From assembly GCA_024663395.1 (NCBI GenBank), contig JANFAH010000002.1:682001-746000 (forward strand): a DNA stretch of 64,000 nucleotides, given 5' to 3'. Below the pieces are notes generated by a model. That model was not told the origin of the DNA. It was given only the letters and a program-made list of their open reading frames with translations, and did no database searches. Position 1 is the stretch's first letter. Each line of letters begins with the position of its first letter. The position numbers and the translations under genes were made by a program. The DNA is from Pisolithus tinctorius (Eukaryota; Basidiomycota; Agaricomycetes; Boletales; Pisolithaceae). Shown in pieces: positions 22,965 to 34,820 of this stretch.

Positions 22965-24535
22965 AAAATGTTTGTTAACCTGGTGTTTGAAGGAAGTTTA
23001 TCACTTACTGTCTCTGGCAGGGTAATGCAACCCAGGGGTGTGCAGAGTGCCAAGGGTCACCAGGTTACCTCTCGGCTTTAGCAGAGGTCTCCATGTTGGG
23101 CTCCAGAGTCAGATGAGAGGTATCCCAATGAGTCCTGATGGGCAAGGTCATGGGTAGGGGCTCTAGAGCAGGACCTAGACATGATGCAATGGCTTGCACA
23201 AGTGTGAGTCAGAATATACTGTCAACTATGGGTTTACCCTCGGGTGACTGGGCTTCAAGACTGGGAGACAGGGGCTAAGTCCAGGTGGCCAAAGTCAAGG
23301 CTGGGAGACAGGGGCTAAGTCCAGGTGGCCAAAGTCAAGGCTGGGAGACAGGGGCCAAGTCCAGTTGGACCAGAGTTGAGGCCAGAGGTCAGGGGCTAAG
23401 TCTGGAGGACTGGACTTAAGGCTGGGAGTGCAGGAATAAGGCTGGGAGTGCAGGAATAAGGCTGGTAGTGTGGGAAACTGACCAGTCTTGGAGTGTGCAC
23501 AGGGGGAAGCCAGTCCAGGGTTGGATCTACCTCCCTTGGTCTCAGCTTATGTGCTGTACCCTTATGCAAGCCAGGGAGAGGTCTGGGACAGGGGCTGGGG
23601 ATAGTCTAAGGCTCACCCTTAGCTATAGAGTAGTCTTGAGGGGTAATATGGAGTTGAGGGTAATACTTAGATGATATTCTGACTGAGGTGCTATGAAGTA
23701 TGTACAGGGGTTAAATACATGAGGCCAGTCTGGGATAATGAACACAGAGCCAGACTTGTTAATAAGCTATTAGCAAGAAGATTAGCAAGAGAGTGGATAG
23801 CCACAGTGGCTGTGCCAAGGCTAATAGCCAAAGTCTGGGTGACTGGCATACCAGAGTCAGACACAGGCTTCATACAGTAAGCAAAAGTCAGACAAAAGGA
23901 CTGGACTAAATATAGTACAAACAAAGGTAAACAGACCAGAGTTATGTCTGGGTGACCCAGTGTGAGTCAAAGTGTGGAAAGCTGGTATAAACCAAAACCA
24001 ACACCAAAGACAAATATAGAGCAAGTGGTGGTGTACCTCCGCAGAACCTGGAATGCAGAAAGATCTAGTGTGGGGGAATTTCAATGGTAGGTGCTCCTAG
24101 CACAAGTCATCAATGAGTTATGCAAGAGCAGATGAATGAGTGATGACTGGATGGGGATGCTGAACAGAGTGAAGGTGTTCAGCCAAAAGGACTTCTTGGA
24201 ATAATGGACTTCGAAAAAACGTGCTCCTGGTGCAAGTCATTGACAAGTTATGCAGGAGTGGAGGGATGACTAAGCAAGACTGCTGACTAAGAGGAAGCTT
24301 CAGATGATGAAGGATGGCAGATAGACTCTTCCAAATGAGCCTCAACTACCAAGTATATGAATGATGACAGATAGACCCCTTTGTGGAGCCTCAACTGTCG
24401 ACAATGAGATAGGCACTGAACTGACTGCTGAGTGAATGGCTTCTCATTCACTTGTGGATTGCTTCTTCATAGCTAAGTACATGGGGGTTTATATACTGTG
24501 GGGGGAGCACAGCTTGTGACAAACAAGGCACAAAC
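22965..24535. repeat. LTR-like repeat DNA with 40-bp tandem units
   Basis: CTGGGAGACAGGGG recurs at 23,261, 23,301 and 23,341 (40-bp period, three copies), and GGCTGGGAGTGCAGGAATAA is duplicated at ~23,420-23,460. Style and low CpG match noncoding parts of LTR elements; no coding exon is recognised. Confidence 0.5.
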
Positions 24536-25820
24536 ACTTGGTAAGTAATGAGTAAGGACTGAGTAATCATGATGAGTAAGCAAGAAATGAAAAGTAAGCA
24601 AGCAAAGAAGATTGGTAAGTACTGTCAATGAACAAGTCAAGGATAGTCAAAATATCACAGAATGATTCAAATAGAATCAGAAACTGAGTAAGCACACTGA
24701 TATCACATTAGGGGGTGGCAATGCATGTCAGATCTCAGTGGAGACATCTCTAGATCCAAAGATGGCATGACAGATGGGTGGTGTTTCCAGATAGGGAAGT
24801 ATTAATTCCAGAATTGAAGGGCATGAGTCAGGCATCAAAGGGGGTTAGGGTGTTGGGGGTCTGTGGGGCAATGAGAGCATATGTGATCGTGTCTCCCACC
24901 CTTCCATCCTCTCAGCAAAGGTAACAAAAACTTCATGAATGGGGCTCTGATGGAGGAGGAGAAGGGGGGACATCCTCTGCTGGATCTTGCAGTAAGAAGG
25001 CAAGATGCATGTCATACTCATCATGAATGCGATCAGGGAGGCTGGAGAACAGTAGATTATGCTGCAGCTGTCGCAATGTTGGAAAACGATGGACAAGACC
25101 AGAATAAAGACAGTGCAGGGAGCAGGGAGGAACAATCCATATGCTTCATCAAGAGGGGAGACTGAAACAACCACATAAGACCTTTCTAACTGAGTGACAG
25201 ACCTGAGGCAACCAAAGAACGTCCTTCTGGAAGTCATACTGACAAGGAGAACACACTGACCAAGCTGCATGGGATGAGATGGGGCTGACAACGATGGGAT
25301 GAACCAGGGGGCTTCAGGACAGAAGCTGGTGGGAACACCTGGCAGATATACATAGCCACTGTCTCTGGCAAATGAGACAAGCCAGATGATTGATGAAGAG
25401 GTGGCCATGATTGATGGACTTAGTGAAATGAGCATCTGATGGATGGAGTGCTGTAGAAATGCGCAGGGTGTGGGGATCCTCTCCAAATTTGGAAGGAAGA
25501 ATCATGGGGCTGAGCACTTTAAGTGAGTGTGAGAACAGAGTTGATATCTTTGGAAATGGTGGAGATATGATGAAAACTGGAATGCTGTACATGGGCACTA
25601 AAAACCTTTAATGCATGCTTAACTCACTTCCTCTCTTCTCTCTATCACTGATGACTCATTCTTGTGTGAAGGATGACTGTTAACATCCAGCAGTCTTTCT
25701 ACACATGAGGCCTTTAGTCTTCATCTGCATGCTTGGGCATTGTGCACAACTTGTCAATGAGTTAGGCAGAGTCAGCTGTAACCATGTCCATAACACCTTT
25801 GGTGTGTGACACTGGACATG
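24536..25820. repeat. Dispersed 1.3-kb repeat, copy B
   Basis: Direct repeat of 11,644-12,945. Its minus-strand ORF (25,486-24,845, 213 codons) is longer and less broken than in copy A and keeps YLPGVPTSFCPEA and LERSYVVVSVSP. The family is unknown. If the two copies were LTRs of one element they would enclose 11.6 kb of nested insertions; this is not shown. Confidence 0.6.
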
Positions 25821-26908
25821 GACCTGGGAGGACCAGGGTGGAGAAGCACAAGGCCAGGAGGTTGGAATGGACCAGAGATAGGGGTAAAACACTGGACTTG
25901 AGTTATTCAGGCCAGAGTTGGATTATCTAGGACCAGAGTTGGGTTTTCCTGGCCAGACTAGGACTGGACTTGACCAGAGATAGGGGCCAGGGGTCCAGAC
26001 TGGACTGGGATTGAGTCTGAGAGTCATGGATATGACAGATTGGCCCATCAGTGGTGGTGTTAAGATGGGGCAGGTGCTCATCAGCCAGTCCCACAAGAAG
26101 AACCCCAAGCCGCTGTGCTTTTTCCACTGCTGGATGATTGATATATATGTGAGGGATATCATAAAACAACTTACATGTTGTAATTGGCCCTTTGTCATGA
26201 ATTCCTTGTATACCCAAGTCACTGGCAAAACATTGCAGTGCCAAAAAGCAAACTAATACACTTAATACTGGCAGCAACAAGAGATGACATGGCACTAACC
26301 AGCAGTGGCATCAGTGGCCATAGGCCATGGAGATGGTTGCCATGATGTAGCTGGGATGGGCTGTGGCTCAGAGGCTGCCACACCATCTAATTGCTCATCC
26401 ATACATGCATGCTCCAGGGGAGATGGCACAGTCTGTGGCATTCATGTGGATGCCAGCAATGATCTAGGTGGGGGTGAGACTGCCAGGGAAGATGTTGGTG
26501 AATCCCAGCTGGGTGCAATGGCAGCCAAGGATGGCATGGAATGACTTGCTTGCCATGACTCCCATTGTTGATCAGCAGCAGATGGCTGCACCTCCAGCAA
26601 AAGTGGTGGGGAGTCCCAAGACAGTGCAAGCATGCTGAGTGATGGCCAGGCAGGGCTGGCATTTGGCAGCATGGAGGACGATGGCAATCCTAGCACAATG
26701 GTTCATGAAAATATAAAATGCAGCTGCACTGCTGACACAATTGTCAACTATCACTTGACTGCATCACTCTGGCACCAGTACCCCACTTCCACAAAAATGT
26801 CCCAATAGGCTGAAACATCCCAAACCACTGCTGCCACTCCCTCTGTTGCTCTCCTGTGTGAAATAGTCACAAATGCTGACATTTTCATGGCAGAGCTTTT
26901 GACACTCC
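25821..26908. other. CpG-poor repeat relic
   Basis: No intact ORF. Short frames on both strands are broken and show only compositional bias (CA/TG-rich). It leads without break into the second zinc-cluster gene and may hold its worn 5' exons. Confidence 0.4.
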
Positions 26909-28429
26909 ATGACCACAGGAACAAGGGATACTGGAAAAGAGCTATGCACATCATTTGGGAACAGTTGGTTCATGGCATGCCAATCTATATTTCCTCTGAT
27001 ATTTACAACATTCCAGCCCTGTGTGTGCCCTTTGGTTAAGGAACTGCCCTCAAAATTCACCATCCCCACCCACATCATTGCTGCCAAAATGGTTATGAGA
27101 GATCCAGTCATGCTTATGGCAGTGAAGGAGTGGCCAGACTTTGACAAGATCAGAGACACAATGGATGCCAATGTTGTGGACCATCCGTGGTACCAGATTG
27201 GATGGCCCATTGATAAGGGTAAAGGGTGTGCCATTCCATTAGAACCACTTCAGATAAGGGACACTGCTGCTGCTGCTGCTGCTGACACTTTGGAAGAACC
27301 TTGCAGCTGTTCAACCAGTTGTACTGCTCCTACTGGCACTCAGCCCAGAAGTCAAAGGCCACAGAAGCATACAAGGTCAGTGGCAGCAAGTGATGCTGAT
27401 GTTTCAATGGTGACTGCTGGAGCATCCACCAGTCGCAGCTGCTCAATTGCAGCTCTTGCAACCCCTGCCACTGGCTATATGCCTGTTGCCAAAGAAGACC
27501 AATGTGATAGGTGCATGGAGAAAAATCTACCATGCATGGTCAAGCCAGGTTCTGCATGTTGGCAGTGTAGCTGCTGGAAGTACAGGTGCAGTATCTTCAC
27601 TGGAGTGAAGGCTGCATGGTCACAGTCAAGGCGACCCCACAGTCGCACTGTAACTGAGGTGCCTGATGGAGCAGTGGACCATCCCCAAACCATCACAGCC
27701 ACCTGTCCCCCCAGCTGACACTGTCCTCAAAGCCCTTCACCAGGGCCATCAGCCATGATATCCTCAGAACCCACCACTCCCATGCAGCAGGCAGCAGCTA
27801 GAAGTATGACAACCACCTTGGCTGCTCCAAGCTCCCACAGGCAAAGTAAGTCCTCCATTTCCTTCATTCCACTATTCTTATTCATGCCTAACATAGTTTT
27901 CGATGGAGTGGTCATTGTCACTCCATCCTGGTGGCAGTCAGGTCAGCAGACATCAAGCCTGACATCCTGGGGGGCAGCAACATCCGAAAGCCATCTCACT
28001 ACCCCATCCCACCCAGTGACCCCCAATGCCACCCCCATGGAGCGTATGGAAGAGGAGATCACAGCATTGTGGCAGCAGCATATGGAGATGGCACAAGATC
28101 TCCTAGATACCTGCCATGAGCTTGCCAATACCCAGCAGGCCCTTGCAGATACCCAGACTGAGTTGCAGCTGCTTTGCAATCTTGTCAAGGCCTTATGCCA
28201 GTGCCTGTACCCATTGCCACACTCCTCACCCAATGCACCTGGACCCTCCCACCCCTCCCTGATCAGCTTTGCAATTATGAGTCATCAGGCAGTCGTTCCC
28301 ACTGATGGTGCAAGGATACTTGACCCTGTGCCCACTATGATGGTCCAGGAGGTTGTGATTGATTCCAGCATCCTCCAGAACCTCCCCAGTGACATGCTTT
28401 TAGCCCCTTCTACTTTCCTGCCACTGTAA
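26909..28429 (+). pseudogene. Second element-borne Zn2Cys6-like protein
   Basis: A helical region (VKEWPDFDKIRDTMDANVVD, DHPWYQIGWP) is followed by a low-complexity linker and a cluster C-x2-C-x6-C...C-x2-C-x6-C (CDRCMEKNLPC, then CWQCSCWKYRC), a binuclear zinc layout. After a stop at 27,718 a second frame from ~27,755 gives a likely coiled coil (MERMEEEITALWQQHMEM) and a Pro-rich tail to 28,429; a donor-like GTAAGT at 27,846 suggests an intron between them. The coding order (cluster, linker, coiled coil) matches a family I know as multicopy in mushroom genomes. The initiation codon is uncertain. An LTR begins six bases after the stop. Confidence 0.6.
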
Positions 28430-28434
28430 GAATA

Positions 28435-28894
28435 GGTAATAGAAGATACCTAGAATTAGTAAATGTTAGTAGTGGGTAAGTATATTGCACTTGACCCAAA
28501 AGGGAGGTTCTGTTTCAAGAAAAGAAGTGTAGTAAAAAAAAGGTAAAAATGCGAACTAGAAAAGGATACTTAGCTCTGTATGTCCAATACCTCTTGCCAG
28601 TCCTCCTGGCACTTTGGGTACTCCCCAAAGTAATAAATCTAACTTTGAAAACTCACTGAATTGCGAGACAAAATTACCCTACTACTGAGGGCCTGTGACA
28701 TGAACTTCCTGTAGTATGGTAAACTGAACTCGCACGAACACAGCATGTGTGCTTAGTCAGCAACATGGCTGCTCGCCACCAAGTCCAGTGGTACAAACAC
28801 AAAAACAAAAGCAAGAAAATAAAACAAGTTCCCTGACCCCTAAATTCCTGACCAAGACAATTTTCTCCTAGGGAACTCAAACCCATTCCCTACA
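28435..28894 (-). repeat. LTR-like repeat, copy 2 (460 bp)
   Basis: Inverted copy of 3,139-3,603: on the minus strand it starts TGTAGGGAATG and ends ATTCTTACA. Flanks are GCCAC and CCACC, with no clear target duplication. Confidence 0.65.
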
Positions 28895-30589
28895 CCACCC
28901 ACCCACCATTTTCCATACTCATCCACCCCTGCAGTAGGAGAAGCCTGGCCCCCTATCTATGTCTCTTTGGGGGCAGTTGCTGATCATGCCAGTGGGGACA
29001 ATGCTGATGATCAGGATGCCGCTAATTGGATGGATGTAGATTAACATGTCCATAGAATGTACTATTACCATTTCATTGTTGCTATTCCTGAGAATGATCA
29101 CCCCTGCCTGCTTTTGCTTTACATGGTGCAGACATGGTCTCTCTGGTGTGTGCCATCCCATTTGAGTCTGGCCAGGCAACTGGCCTTGTGATTTATAAAT
29201 CCACTGGTACAGCTAAGCTAGGCCACACTGGCAGCACCCTCAAATCATGCATGGTACTCACCACATATGTCCTGCACAATTGTGAGGATTTAACCCTCTG
29301 ACCCAGGTTGAGGCTGTGCAATCATGGCCTATGCCACTTAATGCTGATGCTGCCAGCAAGTGGTGCTTGATGTTGCCCATTCCTGTCTATGCCACTTGAT
29401 GCTGGTGACACCTGACCCCTGTCACTACCTTTCCTGTGTATACCACCTGATGCCATCGACACCTGCCCCCTGCCAGCACCTCACATCCATGCTGCCAGCC
29501 CATTCCCATCTACACAGCCACTCATTTCTGTCTATGCCACTTGATGCTGTCAACTTCTGCCCCCTGCCAGTACCTCATATCCATACTGCTACCCCATTCC
29601 CACATATGCTGCCCAATGCCATCAACACCTGCCCCCTGCTGGTACCTCATATCCATGCTGCCACCCCATTCCTGTCTATGCTGCACGATCCAGCCACATG
29701 CTGGCCACTCCCATCAGCTGCCACTCAATGCTGCTGGCTTGTGCTCTGCACTAGTGATTACTGCTCCCTGCTGGCTACTGCTGTGTCATGCTGGTGAGTT
29801 CTGCTGGCAATGCATGTTGCACTCTCCTCACTACCCCACCCTGTCTTTATATGCAAAACTATGCTGATGCATACTAGTGTATGTGGCCATATGCTTTTGC
29901 ATCTTCACTGGCTTACCACTTACTGCACTGTCAGATGCAAGAAAATGCCACTTTTTCCTCAGTCATGCTCAGATGGTCCTTGCCACTGGTACTCACCACT
30001 CCAGTAATCCACCTGGCATTTGGTGCAATGGCATATCATGTTTCCACCATGTGCTGGGAGTTGCTGCTGTGTGCCACTGTATGCCCCAGACATACTGTGT
30101 TGTCATGTTGGGCTGCCCTATGTACACAATGCAGATCTAGTCTGGGCTATGCTATATATGTCCCTATGACATGATGATATTCTATTTGAAGCCTCTCCAT
30201 GTGACACCCAAAAATATAAATGTAGCCAATTCTGGTGTCATGAATGACAATACAATCGTAGCTGATCCTGAATGACACATGACAACATAATCACAGCCAA
30301 TCCCTATGTTACAGTGACAACTCATAGGTCAGCTCGACCTCTGCTGGCCCATGTCACATGACCAATTGTCAACCTCCACTGGCCATGTCACATGGCCTAA
30401 CTAGGTACATGGGCTCACCCTGCAGGCCTTTTAAGTGTGACAGGCCACACCCCAACCCCAACTGCAGTACATCACCCTCAATGCATGCCAAATGAAAACT
30501 GCCAGAATCTGCCATGGCCACTCACTGAGAACACATAGTGTAGTCACACTTAGTCACAACACATGGGCAGCCTGTGCACCAAAACACCA
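28895..30589. repeat. CpG-poor repeat DNA with degenerate tandem units
   Basis: Between about 29,340 and 29,720 phrases such as CTGCCCCCTGCCAG-ACCTCA and ATCCATGCTGCCA recur at uneven spacing (94 and 72 bp), a decayed minisatellite. The remainder holds no ORF with known features. Confidence 0.5.
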
Positions 30590-31700
30590 ACACTTATATA
30601 GACCCCAAGACAGGCCTGCCTATAATAGATTAGCCATGACACATGGACAGGCCTGAGGGACTAAAGTGAGAGCAACATATGTATGGGCCCATAAGTGCAT
30701 TACCACAACATATGGAAGGGTGTTGCAACAGGCATACATGTTGCTATTGATGGGCCTGTCCATGTGTTGTGACCGTGCAATTGATATTACCAATGGGCCC
30801 ACCCCCATGCTGTGACAGGGGCATATCTTACTAGATGGGCCTGTCTATGTGTTGTGACACTGTAAATGATATTACTGATGGGCCCATCTTTATGTTGCAA
30901 CAGGCATACATGTTGCTATTGATGGGCCTGTCCATGTGCTGTGACTGTGTAATTGACCTTGCTGAAAGGCCCATCTTTATGTTGTGACATGGGTGCATCT
31001 TACTAGACAGGCCCATCCATGTGTTGTGACCCTGTAAATGATATATATTGAAGGGCCTGTCTTTATGTTGCAACATATGGATGGGCCCACCCATGTGTTG
31101 TGATGGTATAAATGATATTATGGAAGGGCCCATCCATATGTTTTGATGTTATAAATGATATTACTGATGGGCCCATCTTTATGTTGCAGCAGGGATGCAT
31201 CTTACTAGATGGGCCCATCTATGTGTTGTGACACTGTCAATGATATTACTGACGGGCCCATCCTTATGTTGCAACAGGCATACATCTTGCTATGGATGGG
31301 CCCATCTATATGTTGTGACAGGGGTATATTATCCCAAAGACAGGCCCTTCCATATGTTGCCAACTCTGTAATCTATCATAGAGGGGCCCCACTTTATGTT
31401 GTGACCCTATAAAGCATATGATGGTCAGGCCTGTCCATATGTTGCAACCTTCTTCATGATACAATAGGCAGGCCCATCCATGTCTTACAGTAGCTCAGCA
31501 TACTTACTTAGTCACAGGCCTGTCTATATGTTGCAGCATCCTTACCCTCCACAGGCCCTCCCATATGTTGTGGAATTGCACTTACGGGCCTGTACATATG
31601 TTGCTCTCACTATAGGCCCTCAGGCCTGTCCATGTGTCATGGCTAATCTATTTAGACAGGCCTGTCATGGGGTCCATATAAGTGTTAGCATTTTGGCACA
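30590..31700 (+). repeat. 44-bp satellite array, about 22 units
   Basis: The core GATGGGCCCATCTATGTGTT, with variants of GGCC(T/C)(G/A)TCC and TGTTGTGAC, recurs every 42-45 bp, for example at 31,166, 31,209, 31,253, 31,297, 31,341, 31,383, 31,426 and 31,470. Alternate units favour ...GTGTTGTGAC or ...ATGTTGCAAC, hinting at an ~88-bp higher-order unit. The first ~100 bp contain the motif in the opposite orientation. Confidence 0.88.
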
Positions 31701-32484
31701 CAGGCTACCTATATGTTGTGACTAAATGGACTACATGGGGTCCTGAGAAACTCCAACCACTGTAACAGCAGACCAATGCACCATGCCTGGCATCCAACAA
31801 CCCCTACCCAAGCCTCATCATCCAGAAAATGAAGACAGATCAAGAAAAAGGAGTCAATGCAAGCTCCATGCCCCCAACCAATGGAAGACAGACCAATCAC
31901 AGCAACCTGCACATTAGTCACAGGAGGGCTGACCAATCACAGTGACCTGTGCATTGGAAGTGATGTCCTATCTGCACAGGAGCCCCCTTTCATGTGAGAC
32001 ACAATATAAAGCCTCCAGGTGTGGGACACCATCCCAATGATCAAGGAGTAGCTACAAACAGTGTTCAGCAAAATGGTCAGATTGCTGTAATATACGAGTA
32101 ATGATGGTCTTACTTATCTTCTCATTTGTTCCTTGATCCTACTTTACCTGTAGCAGTACTCTGACATATTTCATGCCTGTTCCCTAGCCTATAAAATGGC
32201 CTATGTAGCATACTGTAAGGGACTCTCTTTTCTACCTCGAATCAAACAGACCTTTCACTCTGGAAATGAGTAGTTCATAAGAAGAATCCTGGTGTGGTGT
32301 TGTTGCAAGTCTTATAACTTTGCATCACCATTACACTGACCCTCGGTGTCACGAAACGGATCAACACTTGCAAGGGAGGAGAGGACAGCTGCCAACGGAG
32401 CTGTAAGCTTCAAGGCTGTGGTTGGTAACCTAGCACATTGTAAACTGTTGTCGACCAGCATAAAGTATTTCTGATCAGAGTGTA
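31701..32484. other. LTR-like end of the repeat block
   Basis: Holds a TATA-like ACAATATAAAGCC near 32,000 followed by promoter-like sequence, then CpG reappears from ~32,340. It may be the LTR of another element. The repeat block ends at the start of the inverted duplication. Confidence 0.35.
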
Positions 32485-32521
32485 ATTATTTGTTGACAGT
32501 GAGCCTTGATCAGTATGATGC

Positions 32522-34039
32522 ATGATGTCGCTCACCGAGACACCACCATCACCCATTCATGTCCTGCGCACGCACAAAGACCCCGTGAACACTTTATTCT
32601 GTTCTCGAGACAACGACAAGATATACTCAGGTGATGCTAAAGGACGGATCGTCATTTCGTCCACACGATCTCTGAGACCAATCGCCGACTGGCTTGCGCA
32701 CACTGACTCCATCCTCGGTGTCGAAGAACTTGGACAAAGCCAGATCATAACGTTGGTGGTCAAGCTATGCTTGTATTGAGTTGGCATCGCTGACTCTATT
32801 CTCGGTGGTCAACAGACATGGCAGGGACAACAAGATCCACGTCTGGGAGCGCCCCGAAGAATCTGTAGCTATTCGGCAAGCCGGGGCAGCAACATTGGCT
32901 GAGTCGTCTGCACCAACGCTGTGCTACTCGATGGACGTCAATGCACTGAACTACTGCCGATTCTCGCTTCTACCCTTGAATGAAAACAGTGCTCTCCTGG
33001 CAGTCCCCAACCTCGTAGAATCATCTCTGGTGAGCGGATTATAGTAATCTCTCAGCGAGTCTCAGGCGAACATTAACTCAGGCAGATGTATGGACATTGC
33101 CCAGCAGACAGAGACTCCACGCCGCCATCGGGAACTCCCAAAATGCCATATCCAAGTTCTCAGACGGTCGGGCTGGTAATAAGACAGGTAATCTTATAAT
33201 GTTGTACGCTGGGAACCCAGTGATTGATATTATCAGGTATAATCATGGCTATGCGCTTATTTCATTTACCGTCCACGTCGGTAGCAAATGGAGAGCTTTG
33301 TCTCCTTTGCGCCTACGAAGATGGCGGTGTTGTTCTCCACAGACGCATGGTACCGGAGGGAACGCAAACGATCGAGGGACGAGGATGGGAAATAATGTGG
33401 AGAAGCAAGCTACACGTTGAGTCAGGTTTGTTCTTTCTCTGTTTCGGCATGTATGTTTGACAAAAAGACCTGTCAACTACAGTCATGGCGATGGTGGTGG
33501 CCAAAGACAACAGCTTTGCTTTGACAGTTTCCGCGGATAATTTAATAGGAAAATACGATCTCGTGAATCTCTGGAGATTCCCCCTCTCCAGACGCTGCTT
33601 CACTAACGAAATTATTTCTAGACGTCTGGCCGATCGGAAATTGCCTCACCTGGTACAGTGTTTCGAACCAAGCACCCAGGGAATGGTGCCGTCGCTATTC
33701 GTGACGATGGCAGGGTGTGTGCAGTGGGTGGCTGGGACGGAAGGTGCGTCTTCAGCCCTTGTTGCTTCAAGCGACATACTAAGATCATACATCATCAGGG
33801 TGAGACTCTACTCAACCAAGTCTTTCAAGTCCCTTGGAACGCTTGTACACCACAAACAAGCCTGTCAAGCCCTGACTTTTACCTCGCCCTCTGACGTCAG
33901 AGCACATGAGGCAGTCGGTGATGACGAAGAGGACATGACTCCCCAGGAAAAGCTTCAGCGCAGCCGGTGGCTTATCACCGCAGGAAAAGATGCTAGGGTC
34001 TCAATCTGGGGTCTGATGAGTTTTGAAAAGCGATTATAG
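32522..34039 (+). CDS. ASA1: ASA1-like WD40 protein, copy 1
   Basis: Seven exons (32522-32751, 32816-33029, 33082-33187, 33237-33425, 33483-33562, 33622-33743, 33799-34039) give 393 residues with all phases kept. WD-type repeats are visible: PIHVLRTHKDPVNTLF...SGDAKGRIVI, a middle blade ending GRDNKIHVWER, CAVGGWDGRVRLYS, and the terminal WLITAGKDARVSIWGLMSF. The order and C-terminus match ASTRA-associated protein 1 (GNB1L-like), which helps assemble PIKK kinases such as Tor and Tel with the TTT/ASTRA complex in the nucleus. This is probably the derived duplicate, since its neighbour BSD2 is cut here. No stop or splice loss is seen, but it differs from copy 2 by at least nine amino acids. Its upstream region comes from repeat DNA, so expression is uncertain. 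Confidence 0.82.
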
Positions 34040-34665
34040 CAATCGTCTGGCGCCATTCTCATAAATGGTGGTCACCATTGAACGCTATCTACGCCTAGCG
34101 GATGCAGAGCGTGGACTCTTCGTCGCACCAGCAAGAGATGCGGTCCTTTTGCATTGATCCTGTTTCTTGTGTTGAGCGAGGCAGCCGGAACTTCGAGTGT
34201 AGAGATCGCGAATGCTGTCGCTCCTCTTTCATCAGGGTACAACGAAGCACGTCAGACGTCGAATCCTCAGGTTGAATGCTGGAATTGACTGGAGTACTTC
34301 GATACGTGAAACTTGATTCTATATATGTACGGTACGGACAAGTAGCTTGTACAGCCTCTGGTGTCTTCTTGTGCAACGGAAAGCGGTCCGGCCCTCTCAC
34401 GCTGAGGCCCTTCCTACGCATTTAGCGTGACGGCGATCATCCACGAGTACAGTGTACACGCTAGTTACGAAGAAGTCTCACCAGGGATGAAGTTGTGGTA
34501 TACGATGTAGCCCCCGTGGTTCGTGACCGTAAAAATACAATCTGCAGATAGACTAGAACGATAAATAGAACTCCAAGCCATAGTATAGTCAACACGAAAA
34601 CCGGAAATAACAACTAGATAGCGTACCCAAAGCAAACGAGAGCCAACAACGCGGTACTAGCTTCT

Positions 34666-34820
34666 TTATAGCATGCCAGTGGCCCGCAAGTCGCGCCGCA
34701 GCCTCGCCTCATCGAGTTCAGCTTGCGTTGGGATACGTGGTGGCGTAGCGTGGGCCGACGGCACGTCTTCAAGAGGGAGTCCCAAGACTTCTTCCAAGTT
34801 GTGGCGAATAGCGATGTCTC
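34666..34820 (-). pseudogene. BSD2 C-terminal fragment (duplicated tail)
   Basis: The minus strand encodes the last ~50 residues of BSD2 in frame to the stop (AIRHNLEEVLG...ATGML). It ends abruptly at 34,820, inside the equivalent of BSD2 exon 3, at the duplication breakpoint. Five bases differ from the intact gene. Confidence 0.92.

Larger units (their letters stand above)
32485..34820 (+). repeat. Left arm of 2.3-kb inverted duplication
   Basis: Each base maps to 95,414 minus its position in the right arm, checked at the start codon, exon ends, stop codon and points to 34,820, so there is no net indel in that part. The first coding exon differs at 7 of 230 bases and the last 155 bases at 5. 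The left edge meets repeat DNA; the right edge cuts a BSD2 copy. Near the outer end, before the ATG, a small indel shifts the match. Confidence 0.95.

Noticed and set aside
29360..30174. Plus-strand Cys/His-rich frames of 65-145 codons
   Set aside because: The residue bias comes from CpG-poor TG/CA repeats; no consistent domain.
30590..31700. CRISPR-like array reading of the 44-bp units
   Set aside because: Units are contiguous variants without unique spacers, and the genome is eukaryotic; it is a satellite.
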